Of a DNA stretch of 64,000 bases, positions 27,101-36,233 are shown piece by piece. Numbering within the stretch: position 1 is the stretch's first letter; the number at the start of each line of letters is the position of its first letter. The translations under genes were made by a program, and so were the position numbers. The stretch lies in assembly GCA_004124535.1 (NCBI GenBank), contig SCKQ01000002.1, positions 15,677 to 79,676 on the forward strand, read 5' to 3'. This DNA comes from Fidelibacterota bacterium. GTDB lineage: Bacteria > Marinisomatota > Marinisomatia > Marinisomatales > TCS55. The notes beneath the pieces are model-generated. The model saw nothing but the letters and a program-made list of their open reading frames with translations. It was not told where the DNA came from and ran no database searches.

Positions 27101-27265
27101 TTGTTAGATCAAGAACCCAGATCTGCCGATGCAACAATGGAAACAGACGCTACGTTGCTAAAAATCACTCAGGAAGATTTTTATGAGATTATGAGCAGCA
27201 ATATAGAAATTATGCAGGGTATTGTGAAATTATTGACCGGCCGTCTGCGAGACGCAATTAATTAG
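24128..27265 (+). CDS. Npt1-like nucleotide transporter/MFS domain fused to HEAT-type helical repeats and a cNMP-binding domain
   Basis: 1045 aa. Residues about 1-405 form some 12 membrane helices with the GSARDAFFLSKFEKTYLP start seen in Npt1/Npt2 (ATP/ADP translocase-like) proteins. Residues about 430-900 are soluble, helical and repetitive, like HEAT/armadillo scaffolds. Residues about 925-1040 are a cyclic nucleotide-binding domain with VEGDYGDSLYIILDG and LGEMALLDQEPRSADA, including the phosphate-binding Glu and Arg. The GTG start at 24128 is the only candidate before the first helix. Plausibly a transporter or sensor gated by a nucleotide; ligand and cargo unknown. Convergent with 27258, sharing 8 bp. 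Confidence 0.82.
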   Translation: MNFLSKIFDIKKGEGKPFLILFIHHFSVTAMSITAGSARDAFFLSKFEKTYLPLMFVAIAIVMAGVIPLYTKLTRGRDLTTIIIFSAAIFGSSLIPLTFMVQGLVIPIIYIWVEIMIVLSIIQFWILMSEVFDPRQAKRLFGIISGSGAIACMVVGFSIRPFVQTFGSDKLLFATVFFLGITVLTSLFIRPHRMELESGPVKSASAKKGKSKFDSYLIAITIVICSMAFVSKFVDYQFKIMASIAYPTQDELVNFFGLFYAITGAAGFIVQFFLTGRILARFGVLVGLIILPIGLFAGSIGFIMVPLLATIFIPKFADQVFKFTINNATVQLLWLPVPPKARSEKKPVIDGTIKAFMEGFAGISIFLAAKWLPLQYLSIAVLLVAGLWVFYTFKTKTGYVKALQKAIEKRQLNFEDLEVDVADSAMVATIEKTLRDEDEIKQLFALELIENIPLTPWAKTLNDLFHGDNIEVSRTVLKISAENSNVISDNELLSLLKNSDLADIAINVAGIRKLKDALPIVESYLTNPDSELQITAAAALQLMESDKTEAARLLIKDKMSSDDPKIQAMAIRHLTNQKEILTNSLLINFLEDSSEITSNACLDVAVKRKNSELIPAIITNLAYPKTLPTARYTLQQFSEDAVIEEFLIALENKEIGQNLLRGIVVTLRAFRTNETVDALIGLIERKEKRVFGEIINTLLNMARQEPLSKDQSAKLKNEVNRISNHAYRLIDFLHSVESVDNEHVLNEVIKHELSKQVPFLLKLGIIDIPTTPVESYLQTIKKQDRRQMPFVLEVLDNIFEQEEKELITPLVEGLTTNELTNIGKKHFDEIPIGLEKHLVIMISGDNEWAAAVATDFTLKHQLISVLKNIDWENITGSLALKEIITNNDAVDGLDEQLQKFKLNKEELTMYSTLEKTILLKTVNLFQTIPTEELSKVAQITDEEQFNANVPLFVEGDYGDSLYIILDGDVKIHKGDRHIASLGKGACLGEMALLDQEPRSADATMETDATLLKITQEDFYEIMSSNIEIMQGIVKLLTGRLRDAIN

Positions 27266-27581
27266 GAGCAACGAGATCCTTTACTTTTTCATCCAGTTTT
27301 TCTTCAAAAGTTTTCTCAATTTTATCTTTACCAGTGTCTAAAATTTGACTGCTTGTTTCTTTTAATTTTTCAGGGATTTTTTCTAATTCTTCTTTTATTT
27401 CATAAGGACTTTTATCAAGCCAAAAAATCATATATGCAATGTAAATAACTAAAATTGCAGCTACTACTAATACCAATTTCATTAACTTTCTTATAAAACC
27501 AATGATAATGACAAGTGCTAATATAACTGCCACAGCCAGGTAAACAGGATTGTCAACAAAAGCTTGAATGATGGTTTCCAT
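27258..27581 (-). CDS. Small membrane protein with amphipathic charged tail, unknown
   Basis: 107 aa. Two hydrophobic segments (about residues 11-30 and 34-55) followed by a Lys/Glu-rich helix to the C-terminus (KEELEKIPEKLKETSS and on). Its ATG shares one base with the stop of the upstream metallophosphatase gene (TAATG), so both are coupled. I do not recognise a family; the tail could be a coiled coil or membrane-surface helix. Confidence 0.65.
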   Translation of the reverse strand: METIIQAFVDNPVYLAVAVILALVIIIGFIRKLMKLVLVVAAILVIYIAYMIFWLDKSPYEIKEELEKIPEKLKETSSQILDTGKDKIEKTFEEKLDEKVKDLVAPN

Positions 27582-28492
27582 TATTCAGATTTCTGGTGTT
27601 TGAGTTTGTTGCGGTTTATGTGACCAGTTTCTTTTTCCAGTGCTGATATCAATTCCATAATATACGGTTCATCAGGCATCTCCAGGGTCATGGTTTCAGT
27701 TCTAGCTGCTGAGGTTGTAATATTTTTTTCAGCATCAAACTCAAGTGTTACAATACCAACATAATATCCCTCTTTTCCTGCCTGGACGATCAAGCAATCA
27801 TTGACTACATCACCTGTATCCATCTTTGTCTGTGAATGGCTGCCAACAATGACATCTATACCGAAAATTGATTCCGCTAGAGTAGCATCTTTGTCATGGC
27901 CTTGATGTGTCAAAGCAATAACAATATCCAAAGTATCTGAATAATCATAAACGAATGAACGAATCGTTTCTTCAGGGTTCTCAAGTTCAATGCGATCTAT
28001 TATTTCCTTCGGATAAAAACGAAAAACACTTGGATGGATCGTACCAATGACCCCAACTGTGTATCCACCCCTTTCAAAAATAATATGATCACTTAACCCT
28101 AATTTATCAAAATTATTTAGATTTGCTGCTAATGTTGGATAATCCAATTTTTTTGTGTAACGACCCAAGTTTTCTCTGGATAATTCCTGATCACCGGCAA
28201 GGACAGCATCATATGGCAATGAAGCATAAGCATCAATAATAAGGCTATCCAGAAACGGACGTTTGGTAACCGGAAAGAAATCTCCTGCATCCAATACAAC
28301 AGTATTAGGGTGCTCACTGATGAAATTTTTAATAAATGCAGACCGTTTTTCGACGGCCCCAAAAGGATGGTCTGGACAATAACAATTTTCCAGAGCGCCG
28401 TTGGTATTGTTGGTATGAAGTAAATAAAGAGTATTGTCTTCTGCTATTATACAGGAGATAATCAGGGGCAGGGATATAAAAATTCTCCTCAT
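27581..28492 (-). CDS. Exported metallophosphatase/5'-nucleotidase-like protein with altered metal motif
   Basis: 303 aa with a signal peptide (about 17 residues). The fold is that of UshA-type calcineurin phosphoesterases: VVLDAGDFF, then the VLAGDQE helix (GNHE equivalent), ALTHQGHD and VGSHSQT. The first motif, normally ILHTNDxHG, is HTNNTNGALENCYCPDHPFGAV, so both Asp and His are Asn and a CxC lies next to it. This variant is known to me from other bacteria as a subgroup; whether it hydrolyses nucleotides is open. No C-terminal substrate domain (UshA is about 550 aa). Divergent from the OPT transporter, 27 bp apart. Confidence 0.75.
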   Translation of the reverse strand: MRRIFISLPLIISCIIAEDNTLYLLHTNNTNGALENCYCPDHPFGAVEKRSAFIKNFISEHPNTVVLDAGDFFPVTKRPFLDSLIIDAYASLPYDAVLAGDQELSRENLGRYTKKLDYPTLAANLNNFDKLGLSDHIIFERGGYTVGVIGTIHPSVFRFYPKEIIDRIELENPEETIRSFVYDYSDTLDIVIALTHQGHDKDATLAESIFGIDVIVGSHSQTKMDTGDVVNDCLIVQAGKEGYYVGIVTLEFDAEKNITTSAARTETMTLEMPDEPYIMELISALEKETGHINRNKLKHQKSE

Positions 28493-28519
28493 GACATTAG
28501 CTCAAATTGCCGTAAAAGC

Positions 28520-30196
28520 ATGAAGGATTCAAGAGAATTTTTCCTAAACTCAATCATGCTGAAATCAGCTATTACAGCTGTCATCATTGCCGTTTTTCTG
28601 TTCTTCACCAGTGCTTATATCGCACTAAAAATGGGTGCTTTGCCCTGGCCAATTATTTTTTCTATCATTGTATCAGCAGGGCTCTTAAGACTTGTTAATG
28701 ACTTGTCTCCAAACAAGGTCAATATTGCCCAAGCCGGTGGATCAATTGGTGGGCTTATGGCAGCGGCTGTAGTGTTTACATTACCTGGGCTCATTCTGGA
28801 AAATCCAACCCTTTTTCCGCATGGCTGGCTGGCGTTGATTTGTCTCTGTGGTGCGATTCTTGGAATTGGCTTATCAATTCCATTACGGAAAGAATACGTC
28901 ATAAAACGTAATTTACCTTATCCGGCTGGGCGGGCGGGCGGCGAAGTGATCAAAACTGGATTCAATCAGAGTCATCGTTTTGACCTTATGATTATCTTTG
29001 GACTCCTTGCTGCTATTTTTACCTTAGGCAGAGATGCCTTAAGTTGGAATTATATCAACCTTGGCGCTGTTGGATCGCAGTCCATCTTGATCCTGATCAT
29101 GCCCATGGTCATTGCTACAGGAATTATTCTTGGTTCTGCTAACAGCTTTTCCTGGGGAGCTGGAGGAATTCTATCTGTTATTGCTGCTGTGGTTTTAATA
29201 ACTATGCTCGATGGAACGGATGTAACGCTAAAAATTCAGAATTTTGGAATGGGATTAGTCATCGGTTCAGGGATTGGATATATCCTCATGCATGCCGGTT
29301 CACCCCTGCCGACAAAATCCATCATTTTAAAACAACAGCCGTGGGTGTGGGGTATAACGTTAATCAGCGGTCTATTGCTGTTCTTTATGGGTATTCCTCT
29401 TTTCGCAGTGGCACTATGTTTAATACTGACATTTATTACGGTAAACCTTGCCAGCCGTATGACAGGCTTGACCAATATTGATCCCCTCGAACAATTTGGA
29501 TTATTATCCACGTTATTGATTACATTTTTCTTTGGCTTGGCTAATCTTGAAATTTCCTTGGAACACCGCTATATCATCACGTTTTTCATCGCCACCGCCA
29601 CAGCGATTGCCGGTGATATTGGTCATGATTATAAATCAGCTCAAATCGTCGGTACGGATCATAAACAAATAGTCATTGTCGATATCATAGCCGCAGTTGC
29701 GGTAGCACTTATGATACCGGCACTGTTTAGTGTAATTCAGAGCCCTGTTATTGCTGAAAAATTATTCACACATGAATTTCCCGCACCACAGGCGCAAATT
29801 GTCGCAGCGAATTTGCAAGGCCTACCCCATCCGCGAGTTTTTATGAGCGGATTGATTTTGGCTATAATCATTGAGGCATTTCGATCCCGAGGCAAATTTT
29901 TTTCCATTCATTTAATGCCATTGGGGATCGGTTTATTTTTAGGGTTCAACTTAGCTATCCTCATTGCCATTGGCGGTTTCATTGCTTTGAGAGTATCCAA
30001 AAATGGCCCGGAGCAAGTGTTAACTGCCATTGTGATTTCAGCTGCGGTCTTAGGCGGTGAGGGAACAATTGGCTTTTTGCAATCCACAGTACAAGTTTTT
30101 TTTCCAGCAAAAGAAACAGTAATTTTAGGTTTAACAGCATTGCTACTCATCGCCCTCTTGGCTCGTAGCATACGCGGTCATTTTCAAAAACCATGA
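28520..30196 (+). CDS. OPT-family oligopeptide/metal-chelate transporter
   Basis: 558 aa, about 14 membrane segments. The N-terminal segment ALKMGALPWPIIFSIIVSAG, YPAGRAGGEVIK and TGLTNIDPLEQFG match the OPT superfamily (oligopeptide transporters and yellow-stripe-like metal chelate transporters). Prokaryotic OPT proteins often import peptides; the substrate is not readable. The last codon overlaps the start of the YidD fusion by 4 bp. Confidence 0.86.
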   Translation: MKDSREFFLNSIMLKSAITAVIIAVFLFFTSAYIALKMGALPWPIIFSIIVSAGLLRLVNDLSPNKVNIAQAGGSIGGLMAAAVVFTLPGLILENPTLFPHGWLALICLCGAILGIGLSIPLRKEYVIKRNLPYPAGRAGGEVIKTGFNQSHRFDLMIIFGLLAAIFTLGRDALSWNYINLGAVGSQSILILIMPMVIATGIILGSANSFSWGAGGILSVIAAVVLITMLDGTDVTLKIQNFGMGLVIGSGIGYILMHAGSPLPTKSIILKQQPWVWGITLISGLLLFFMGIPLFAVALCLILTFITVNLASRMTGLTNIDPLEQFGLLSTLLITFFFGLANLEISLEHRYIITFFIATATAIAGDIGHDYKSAQIVGTDHKQIVIVDIIAAVAVALMIPALFSVIQSPVIAEKLFTHEFPAPQAQIVAANLQGLPHPRVFMSGLILAIIIEAFRSRGKFFSIHLMPLGIGLFLGFNLAILIAIGGFIALRVSKNGPEQVLTAIVISAAVLGGEGTIGFLQSTVQVFFPAKETVILGLTALLLIALLARSIRGHFQKP

Positions 30197-30804
30197 GAAT
30201 TTTACTTCTAATTACATCTATCATTTTGGCTCAATCAAAGTATCCTGCTGATTCAGTTCTCACTTCACCTAATGCAACTATTATAGAAAAAGCAGCCATT
30301 TTACCCATTGCCGGCTGGCAACGATTATCCCATAATACACGTTTACTGGATTGCCAGTTTTACCCCAGCTGCAGTCAGTATGGTGCCATCGCCATCAAAG
30401 AAAATGGTATTTTAAAAGGTATTCCCATGACCGCCGACCGTATCGTCCGCTGCAATCCATCTGCATTTTTCAACCATTTACACATGCGTGGTGGATTCCA
30501 TGATGCTGACGGACGACTGATCGATCATCCAACTTCTCATTTAATAGCTTCCAAAAAGAAATCTCCTATTGTAGCGGGAATTCTTTCTGCGATTGTTCCC
30601 GGGGCCGGGCGCGTATATGCTGGCAGGTGGTTTGACGGATTTATGGGTTTTGTCATGGTATATTTCACAGCGTCTTCTGCAATAGACGCTTCTAAACGAG
30701 ATAATTATTTTGGGGAAAGTTTTGCTTATTCAATGGCGGTTATTTTTTATACTGGAGAAATTTACGGTGCCTATAGATCAGCGAAATATTACCAACCCCA
30801 ATAG
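30193..30804 (+). CDS. YidD-domain protein with N-terminal signal sequence and C-terminal two-helix membrane domain
   Basis: 203 aa. A signal peptide (about 14 residues) leads to a YidD domain at about 40-92: DCQFYPSCSQYGAIAI, KGIPMTADRIVRCNP, with all three conserved Cys. YidD proteins assist YidC-mediated membrane insertion and are normally about 75 aa, without a signal peptide. Here the domain is followed at about 125-190 by IVAGILSAIVPGAGRVYAGRWFDG, a TM2/DUF5683-type membrane unit. The fusion and signal peptide suggest a different location or role. Overlaps the OPT gene by 4 bp. Confidence 0.82.
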   Translation: MRILLLITSIILAQSKYPADSVLTSPNATIIEKAAILPIAGWQRLSHNTRLLDCQFYPSCSQYGAIAIKENGILKGIPMTADRIVRCNPSAFFNHLHMRGGFHDADGRLIDHPTSHLIASKKKSPIVAGILSAIVPGAGRVYAGRWFDGFMGFVMVYFTASSAIDASKRDNYFGESFAYSMAVIFYTGEIYGAYRSAKYYQPQ

Positions 30805-30850
30805 TTGATAGACGTAGAATTAAAAGTGTATTTTTTCCCGCTTAATTAAC

Positions 30851-30923
30851 GCCACCGTAGCTCAGTTGGTAGAGCAGCTCATTCGTAATGAGCGGGTCGG
30901 GGGTTCAAGTCCTCTCGGTGGCT
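30851..30923 (+). tRNA. tRNA-Thr (CGT)
   Basis: Acceptor stem GCCACCG/CGGTGGC with discriminator T at 30923; D arm GCTCAGTTGGTAGAGC; anticodon stem GCTCA/TGAGC around TTCGTAA, anticodon CGT; T arm with GGTTCAAGTCC. No CCA is encoded. The following FKBP gene ends at the very next base on the other strand. Confidence 0.95.
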
Positions 30924-31337
30924 CTATTCTACTTCTAATAATTCTACTTCAAAAATGAGCGTAGAATTTGGTGGAATCACTCCCATACCCTGATTCCCAT
31001 ACCCCATTTCCGGTGCGATAATCAGCTTGCGCTTTTCACCTACTTTCATACCAATCAATCCTTGATCCCAACCTTCGATCACTTGTTTTACACCTAAAGT
31101 AAAACGATAAGGATCTTTTCCCGGTTTAAGTGAAGAATCAAATACAGTACCATTTTCCAGAGTGCCCGTATAATGCACAGTAACAATGCTGTATTGTTCT
31201 GCAACAGTACCAGCGCCTTCTTTTAGCGTTTCCATGATTAATCCATTATCCATGATTATCCTTTCGTTTTGGCAGCCAGTTATAATCATTAGGCAAAGAA
31301 CTAAAAGTATTAAAAGTCGTTGTGTCGATATAAGCAT
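30924..31337 (-). CDS. FKBP-type peptidyl-prolyl isomerase lipoprotein
   Basis: 137 aa from ATG at 31337. The signal peptide ends in a lipobox (MIITGC), so it is a lipoprotein anchored in the envelope. The FKBP domain fills about residues 35-137: [65 protein letters not shown], with the conserved Tyr, Phe, Asp and Trp pocket residues. Likely folds exported proteins. An upstream in-frame start at 31448 would overlap the divergent rarA gene and is rejected. Confidence 0.92.
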   Translation of the reverse strand: MLISTQRLLILLVLCLMIITGCQNERIIMDNGLIMETLKEGAGTVAEQYSIVTVHYTGTLENGTVFDSSLKPGKDPYRFTLGVKQVIEGWDQGLIGMKVGEKRKLIIAPEMGYGNQGMGVIPPNSTLIFEVELLEVE

Positions 31338-31375
31338 ATTTTCAGCGTAATTTCCGCAGGAGTTTACAGCGTACC

Positions 31376-32680
31376 ATGACAAAAACTGCAACCTTGTTTT
31401 CTTCATTACACTTACCACCACTAGCTGATCGTATCCGTCCTGCTTCATTAGATGAATTCATCGGCCAAAATCATTTGGTAGATGATGACCGCATTATCTC
31501 TAAAACATTACAGCAAAAAAAACCCTTTTCCATGATTTTCTGGGGGCCTCCTGGTTCGGGTAAAACAACCTTAGCACGCATCATTGCTAAATCAGTAGAA
31601 ACAGATTTTCATGAACTGTCTGCCGTCTCCAGCGGTGTGAAGGATCTGCGCAATATCATTGCCACAAGCAAAAGCAACCAGGATGCTGGTCGCTCAACCA
31701 TCCTCTTCATTGATGAGATCCACCGCTTTAGCAAATCCCAGCAGGATGCCCTGCTCCATGCTGTAGAAGAAGGTGTATTAACTCTTATTGGTGCTACAAC
31801 AGAAAATCCTTCATTTGAAGTGATCAGCCCTCTCCTTTCCCGCTGCAGAACATTAACACTCAAACCATTGTCAGCAAACCATTTAAAGCGTGTGTTGGAT
31901 CGGGCGTTAGAACTGGACATCATTTTATCCAAAAGTGGTGTTACAATTGATAATAAAATCCGGGAAAAACTTATTCATTCTGCTGGTGGTGATGCCCGCA
32001 AAATGCTTAATACACTGGAAATAGCTCTAAACCTTATAAATGAAAAAGGCATCATCACTGATGCGATTCTGCAGGAGGCTCTGCAGAGCAAAACACAGCT
32101 CTACGACAAAACAGGTGATTACCATTACGACACCATCAGTGCATTCATCAAGTCTGTCCGAGGGAGTGACCCAGATGCGGCAGTTTACTGGCTGGCTGTC
32201 ATGCTGGAAGGCGGAGAAAAACCCGAATTTGTTGCCCGGCGTCTCGTGATCTTGGCCTCTGAAGATATCGGTAATGCCGATCCACAAGGTTTGACCATTG
32301 CTACAACCGGTTTCCAGGCCGTCCATATGATCGGCATGCCGGAAGCAGCCATCATTCTTGCGCAAGTAACCACTTATCTGGCCAGCGCGCCCAAGTCCAA
32401 CGCTTCTTACTTGGCGGTAAATAAAGCCATGGGCAAAGTGCGAACGGATGGAACTCCAGGCGTACCATTGCATTTACGAAATGCACCCACAGGACTCATG
32501 AAAGACTTGGATTATGGCAAAGATTACAACTATCCCCACAATGCCCCGGAACATTTTATAGATGAAAATTATTTCCCGGAAGGTGTTAAGGAAACTTTCT
32601 ATGCACCGACTCATTTAGGCTATGAAGAATTTATCGCAAAACGTTTGAAACAATGCTGGCCAGACCGCTACAAAGATTAG
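31376..32680 (+). CDS. rarA: Replication-associated recombination protein A (RarA/MgsA AAA+ ATPase)
   Basis: 434 aa clamp-loader-like AAA+ ATPase acting at stalled replication forks. Walker [10 protein letters not shown] (57-65), Walker [10 protein letters not shown] (near 112), sensor ATTENPSFE and arginine finger LLSRC. The C-terminal tetramerisation domain has [12 protein letters not shown] and PKSNASYLA, which separate RarA from DnaX and RuvB. The divergent FKBP start is 38 bp away. The 3' end overlaps lptD by 28 bp in another frame. Confidence 0.95.
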   Translation: MTKTATLFSSLHLPPLADRIRPASLDEFIGQNHLVDDDRIISKTLQQKKPFSMIFWGPPGSGKTTLARIIAKSVETDFHELSAVSSGVKDLRNIIATSKSNQDAGRSTILFIDEIHRFSKSQQDALLHAVEEGVLTLIGATTENPSFEVISPLLSRCRTLTLKPLSANHLKRVLDRALELDIILSKSGVTIDNKIREKLIHSAGGDARKMLNTLEIALNLINEKGIITDAILQEALQSKTQLYDKTGDYHYDTISAFIKSVRGSDPDAAVYWLAVMLEGGEKPEFVARRLVILASEDIGNADPQGLTIATTGFQAVHMIGMPEAAIILAQVTTYLASAPKSNASYLAVNKAMGKVRTDGTPGVPLHLRNAPTGLMKDLDYGKDYNYPHNAPEHFIDENYFPEGVKETFYAPTHLGYEEFIAKRLKQCWPDRYKD

Positions 32681-35600
32681 TTCTTATTCTCCCCCTTTTA
32701 CTTTTTTCTCAAGATAAACGCTTGCGCTTGAAACAAGCCGATCTTCTCGAAAACAAAAATATAAACGGTAAATCCACACAATTTTTAACAGGTAATGTTG
32801 TGTTCACGAAAGGCAAAATGACCATCCGCTGTGATCGTGCTCAATACCACGAAAAGACCAGCCAAGGTTTATTAACCGGAAATGTGATAATGGATAAAGA
32901 AGGCCAGAACCTCACTGCTGATTCAGTCCACTTTGATTCACCCAATGACAAATTCACCTGTTACAATTCAGTCCACATCTGGGATAAAGACTATGATTTA
33001 AGTGCGGACACGGTAATCTATTATTCTGAACTGGACAGCGGAAGTGCCAGCGGTAACTCTAAAATGATTCAGCAAAATCAAACCATTACCGCCCACCATT
33101 TGCGTTATGCCAAGCAAGAAGGAGAAGATGCCGTTTCCTATACAGCTGAACAAGATGTGAAAATTGTAGAAAATGGACGTGTTGCCACCTGCGGATTAGC
33201 CATTTACGATGTACGCAATAATAGAACCTGGCTCCGTATCAAGCCCAAACTCGAAGAAGAAGGACGCATCCTGGAAGGCAGTGAAATCCAGATGTACTAT
33301 GAAAATGATGCTCTTGATTATGTATTTATCCCCTCCAAAGCACATGCGATCAATACAGCGTCCGGTTTTCGAGAAACAGAATTAAAAGAGCTCGATTCGA
33401 CCATTGTAAAACGAACATCTGCTTCATTTATTGATGATATGACCGGTTCCACTTTAAAGGGATATTTCGTGAACGGTAGTTTGGATTCTCTGCGCTTGGA
33501 AGGCATGGCAACAACGCTTTACCATATATTTGAAGATTCTGTGTATCAAGGTAATAATCTAGCATCCGGTGATACAATTGTCATGTCATTCCGAGGTACC
33601 GATAGCACTGAAGTTCAGTTAAAGAACATTTATATTTCTGGAGGATCCCGAGGTGTATTTACTCCGGATACGTCTAACAAAGATGTGGACGCGCCCATAA
33701 CCTATACATCCGATGAAATTATTTATGATTTGCAAACGAAAAAAACGGACCTCACCGGTGAAGCCAATATCAAATACACCGATGTGGACCTGACTTCAGG
33801 ATTCATCAACGTAGATTGGAACAACAATTTGCTCAGGGCTTTTCCAACCAATCCGTCAGATACAACTTCAAAGTTTCAAAAACCCAAAATCATTGAAAGG
33901 GGGCGGGACCCTATGGTAGGGGATACGCTGATTTACAACCTTAAATCTCGCAAAGGGCGTGTTAAACAGGGGCGTTCCAAAGCAGATGATGGTTATTATG
34001 CAGGCAATGAAATCCGTAATAATGATCAAAAAGTATATTATATCGAAAATAGTTCCTATACCACCTGTGACCTGGAAACACCCCATTTTCATTTTGAAAG
34101 CACCAACATGAAGATTATTAACCAGGACAAGGTTATCGCCCGGCCCATTGTACTCTATATCAGCAGAATTCCTATTTTTGGATTACCCTTTGGCATCTTT
34201 CCCCACAAGAGCGGTGGCCGCCACTCCGGCTGGATCATGCCTGGTTACGGCGAAAATAGTCTCAGAGGTCAATATATTAACAATTTTGGATATTTCTGGG
34301 CTCCCAGTGATTTTTGGGGGACAAAGTTCACCATGAGCTTTGGAGATCGTCAGGGCTTTGTTTTCAATTTGGACAATCGTTATGCAGTACGATATAAATT
34401 TAATGGTTCACTTAATCTGCAGAGCAGACAGTTATTATCTGCAACGGATAATATCACGGAGATTGGTACAGAACGCAATTCAAGTTACCGAGTACGCTGG
34501 CAGCACACCCAAAAATTGCGTCACAACCAGAACCTGAATGTGAGCGCCAATTATTCAAGTAGCGGTGAATTCAGCCGGAAATATACATCAGATCCGCAAG
34601 CACGTATGAGCCAGCAGCAAACAATCTCCAATGCCACCTATTCCAAGCGTTGGCCATCCATCCAGGCATCCATGAACATGAATATTTCCTCAACGACAAA
34701 CCTGATGGCCGATGACAGGATCGATTCATCATCCGTTTTTTATACAGCACCATCAAAAGCCGGATTACAAACTAATATCACTACTGCAACGCTACCTTCC
34801 ATGAGTTTTAATCTAGGCCAGCGTAACTTTTTCCCCAATAAAGGCGGCGAGCAACGCTGGTTAAACAATATAACCTGGCGCTATAATACATCACTCGTGA
34901 ACAAAGAACGCTTTTATTATGAATCTGATGAGGCCATAATCGATGATACCACCAGTTATTATATGTGGAATGCTGAAAAACAGAATTTCAGGGATAATGT
35001 TATGCGGCATTCATTATCCATCAGCTCACCCACAAAAATATTTCGTTATATAACATTTAACCCCAGTATCAATATGAAATCTGATTGGGTGAATAAAACA
35101 TATTCTGTTGCTAGTTTAGACAGCACTACCAATACAATACAATCAGTTGAATCACTAGGATTTGCCACACGGACCACAGGAAGTTTTGGTGCTTCAATCA
35201 ATACACAGGTTTACGGACTTTTTCCGTTCAACATTGGCAAATTGATTGCTATTCGCCATGTAGTATCACCTTCAATTGGCTATTCATTCAAACCTGATTT
35301 CTCTCAACCTGTTTTTGGTTCCGACTTGGGTTATTTCGAAACAATATCGGATACATCAGGAAATAAACTTTACCACGACCGCTTCAGCGGTACCATGGCC
35401 GGCGGCACACCGCGGAATGAATCCCAAGCAATGACCTTTAGCGTAAACAATAATTTCCAGGCAAAAGTTAGCCAAGGGGATAAAGAAAAAATAATTAATC
35501 TATTCTCTTGGCGCATGAATACCAGTTATAATATGGTTGCAGAACAATTCAAATTTAGCAATCTGTCATCTTCTCTTCGTTCTAAAATCGGTCCATCGAA

Positions 35601-36192
35601 TGTTGACTTGCGCATGACCCATGATTTTTATGAATATGATGAAGGTCTGAACCAGCGAGTGAATAAGATCAGACAATCTGAAAAAGGAATTCCTTTACCG
35701 CGCTTAACACGGATGAGCTTGTCTACCGGTTTTCAGCTTTCCGGTCAACGGATGGGCATAAAAAATGCAGCTGCAGATACATCTAATACGACTGCTCTGC
35801 AAGACAGCGTTGCTGTTGTGTCTCCATTGTCAAAAAATAGCGGCGGTTCGAAAGGTAAACTCTGGAGTACACGTTTTAGTGTAGGCTATTCATTGCAGCA
35901 AAGTAACCCGGCATTGAAGAAAGAAACATTCTGGCTCAATACAAATTCCAGCTTACATATTACCAAAAACTGGCGTGTGAGTTATTCTGCCCGTTTTGAT
36001 CTTATGCAAAATGAACTTATCAGTCATCGCTTTTCCATTTATCGAGACCTTCATTGTTGGGAATTGGCTATAGACTGGACGCCAAGCGGGTATGCTTCCG
36101 GATTTTATTTAAGAATCAATGTCAAGTCACCCACATTGCGGGATTTAAAAATAGAGCAGCGTGGTGGATACAACCGCATCGTGCCTTTTTAA
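32653..36192 (+). CDS. lptD: LptD/OstA-like LPS-assembly outer-membrane protein
   Basis: 1179 aa. An N-terminal signal-like sequence is followed by OstA-type repeats (about 20-480) with the LptA/LptC beta-jellyroll patterns NGKSTQFLTGNVVFTKG and TIRCDRAQYHEKTSQG. A large beta-barrel follows with many alternating strands and Ser/Asn-rich loops. It ends in GGYNRIVPF, an aromatic terminus as expected for barrels. Together with kdsD and LapA/B-like genes it supports LPS export. It is longer than LptD of enterics (about 780 aa) because the jellyroll part is extended. Starts inside rarA. Confidence 0.85.
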   Translation: MLARPLQRLVLILPLLLFSQDKRLRLKQADLLENKNINGKSTQFLTGNVVFTKGKMTIRCDRAQYHEKTSQGLLTGNVIMDKEGQNLTADSVHFDSPNDKFTCYNSVHIWDKDYDLSADTVIYYSELDSGSASGNSKMIQQNQTITAHHLRYAKQEGEDAVSYTAEQDVKIVENGRVATCGLAIYDVRNNRTWLRIKPKLEEEGRILEGSEIQMYYENDALDYVFIPSKAHAINTASGFRETELKELDSTIVKRTSASFIDDMTGSTLKGYFVNGSLDSLRLEGMATTLYHIFEDSVYQGNNLASGDTIVMSFRGTDSTEVQLKNIYISGGSRGVFTPDTSNKDVDAPITYTSDEIIYDLQTKKTDLTGEANIKYTDVDLTSGFINVDWNNNLLRAFPTNPSDTTSKFQKPKIIERGRDPMVGDTLIYNLKSRKGRVKQGRSKADDGYYAGNEIRNNDQKVYYIENSSYTTCDLETPHFHFESTNMKIINQDKVIARPIVLYISRIPIFGLPFGIFPHKSGGRHSGWIMPGYGENSLRGQYINNFGYFWAPSDFWGTKFTMSFGDRQGFVFNLDNRYAVRYKFNGSLNLQSRQLLSATDNITEIGTERNSSYRVRWQHTQKLRHNQNLNVSANYSSSGEFSRKYTSDPQARMSQQQTISNATYSKRWPSIQASMNMNISSTTNLMADDRIDSSSVFYTAPSKAGLQTNITTATLPSMSFNLGQRNFFPNKGGEQRWLNNITWRYNTSLVNKERFYYESDEAIIDDTTSYYMWNAEKQNFRDNVMRHSLSISSPTKIFRYITFNPSINMKSDWVNKTYSVASLDSTTNTIQSVESLGFATRTTGSFGASINTQVYGLFPFNIGKLIAIRHVVSPSIGYSFKPDFSQPVFGSDLGYFETISDTSGNKLYHDRFSGTMAGGTPRNESQAMTFSVNNNFQAKVSQGDKEKIINLFSWRMNTSYNMVAEQFKFSNLSSSLRSKIGPSNVDLRMTHDFYEYDEGLNQRVNKIRQSEKGIPLPRLTRMSLSTGFQLSGQRMGIKNAAADTSNTTALQDSVAVVSPLSKNSGGSKGKLWSTRFSVGYSLQQSNPALKKETFWLNTNSSLHITKNWRVSYSARFDLMQNELISHRFSIYRDLHCWELAIDWTPSGYASGFYLRINVKSPTLRDLKIEQRGGYNRIVPF

Positions 36193-36233
36193 TTCCTTTT
36201 TCATTCTCTAACTAAAACATCGCAAATTCAACA

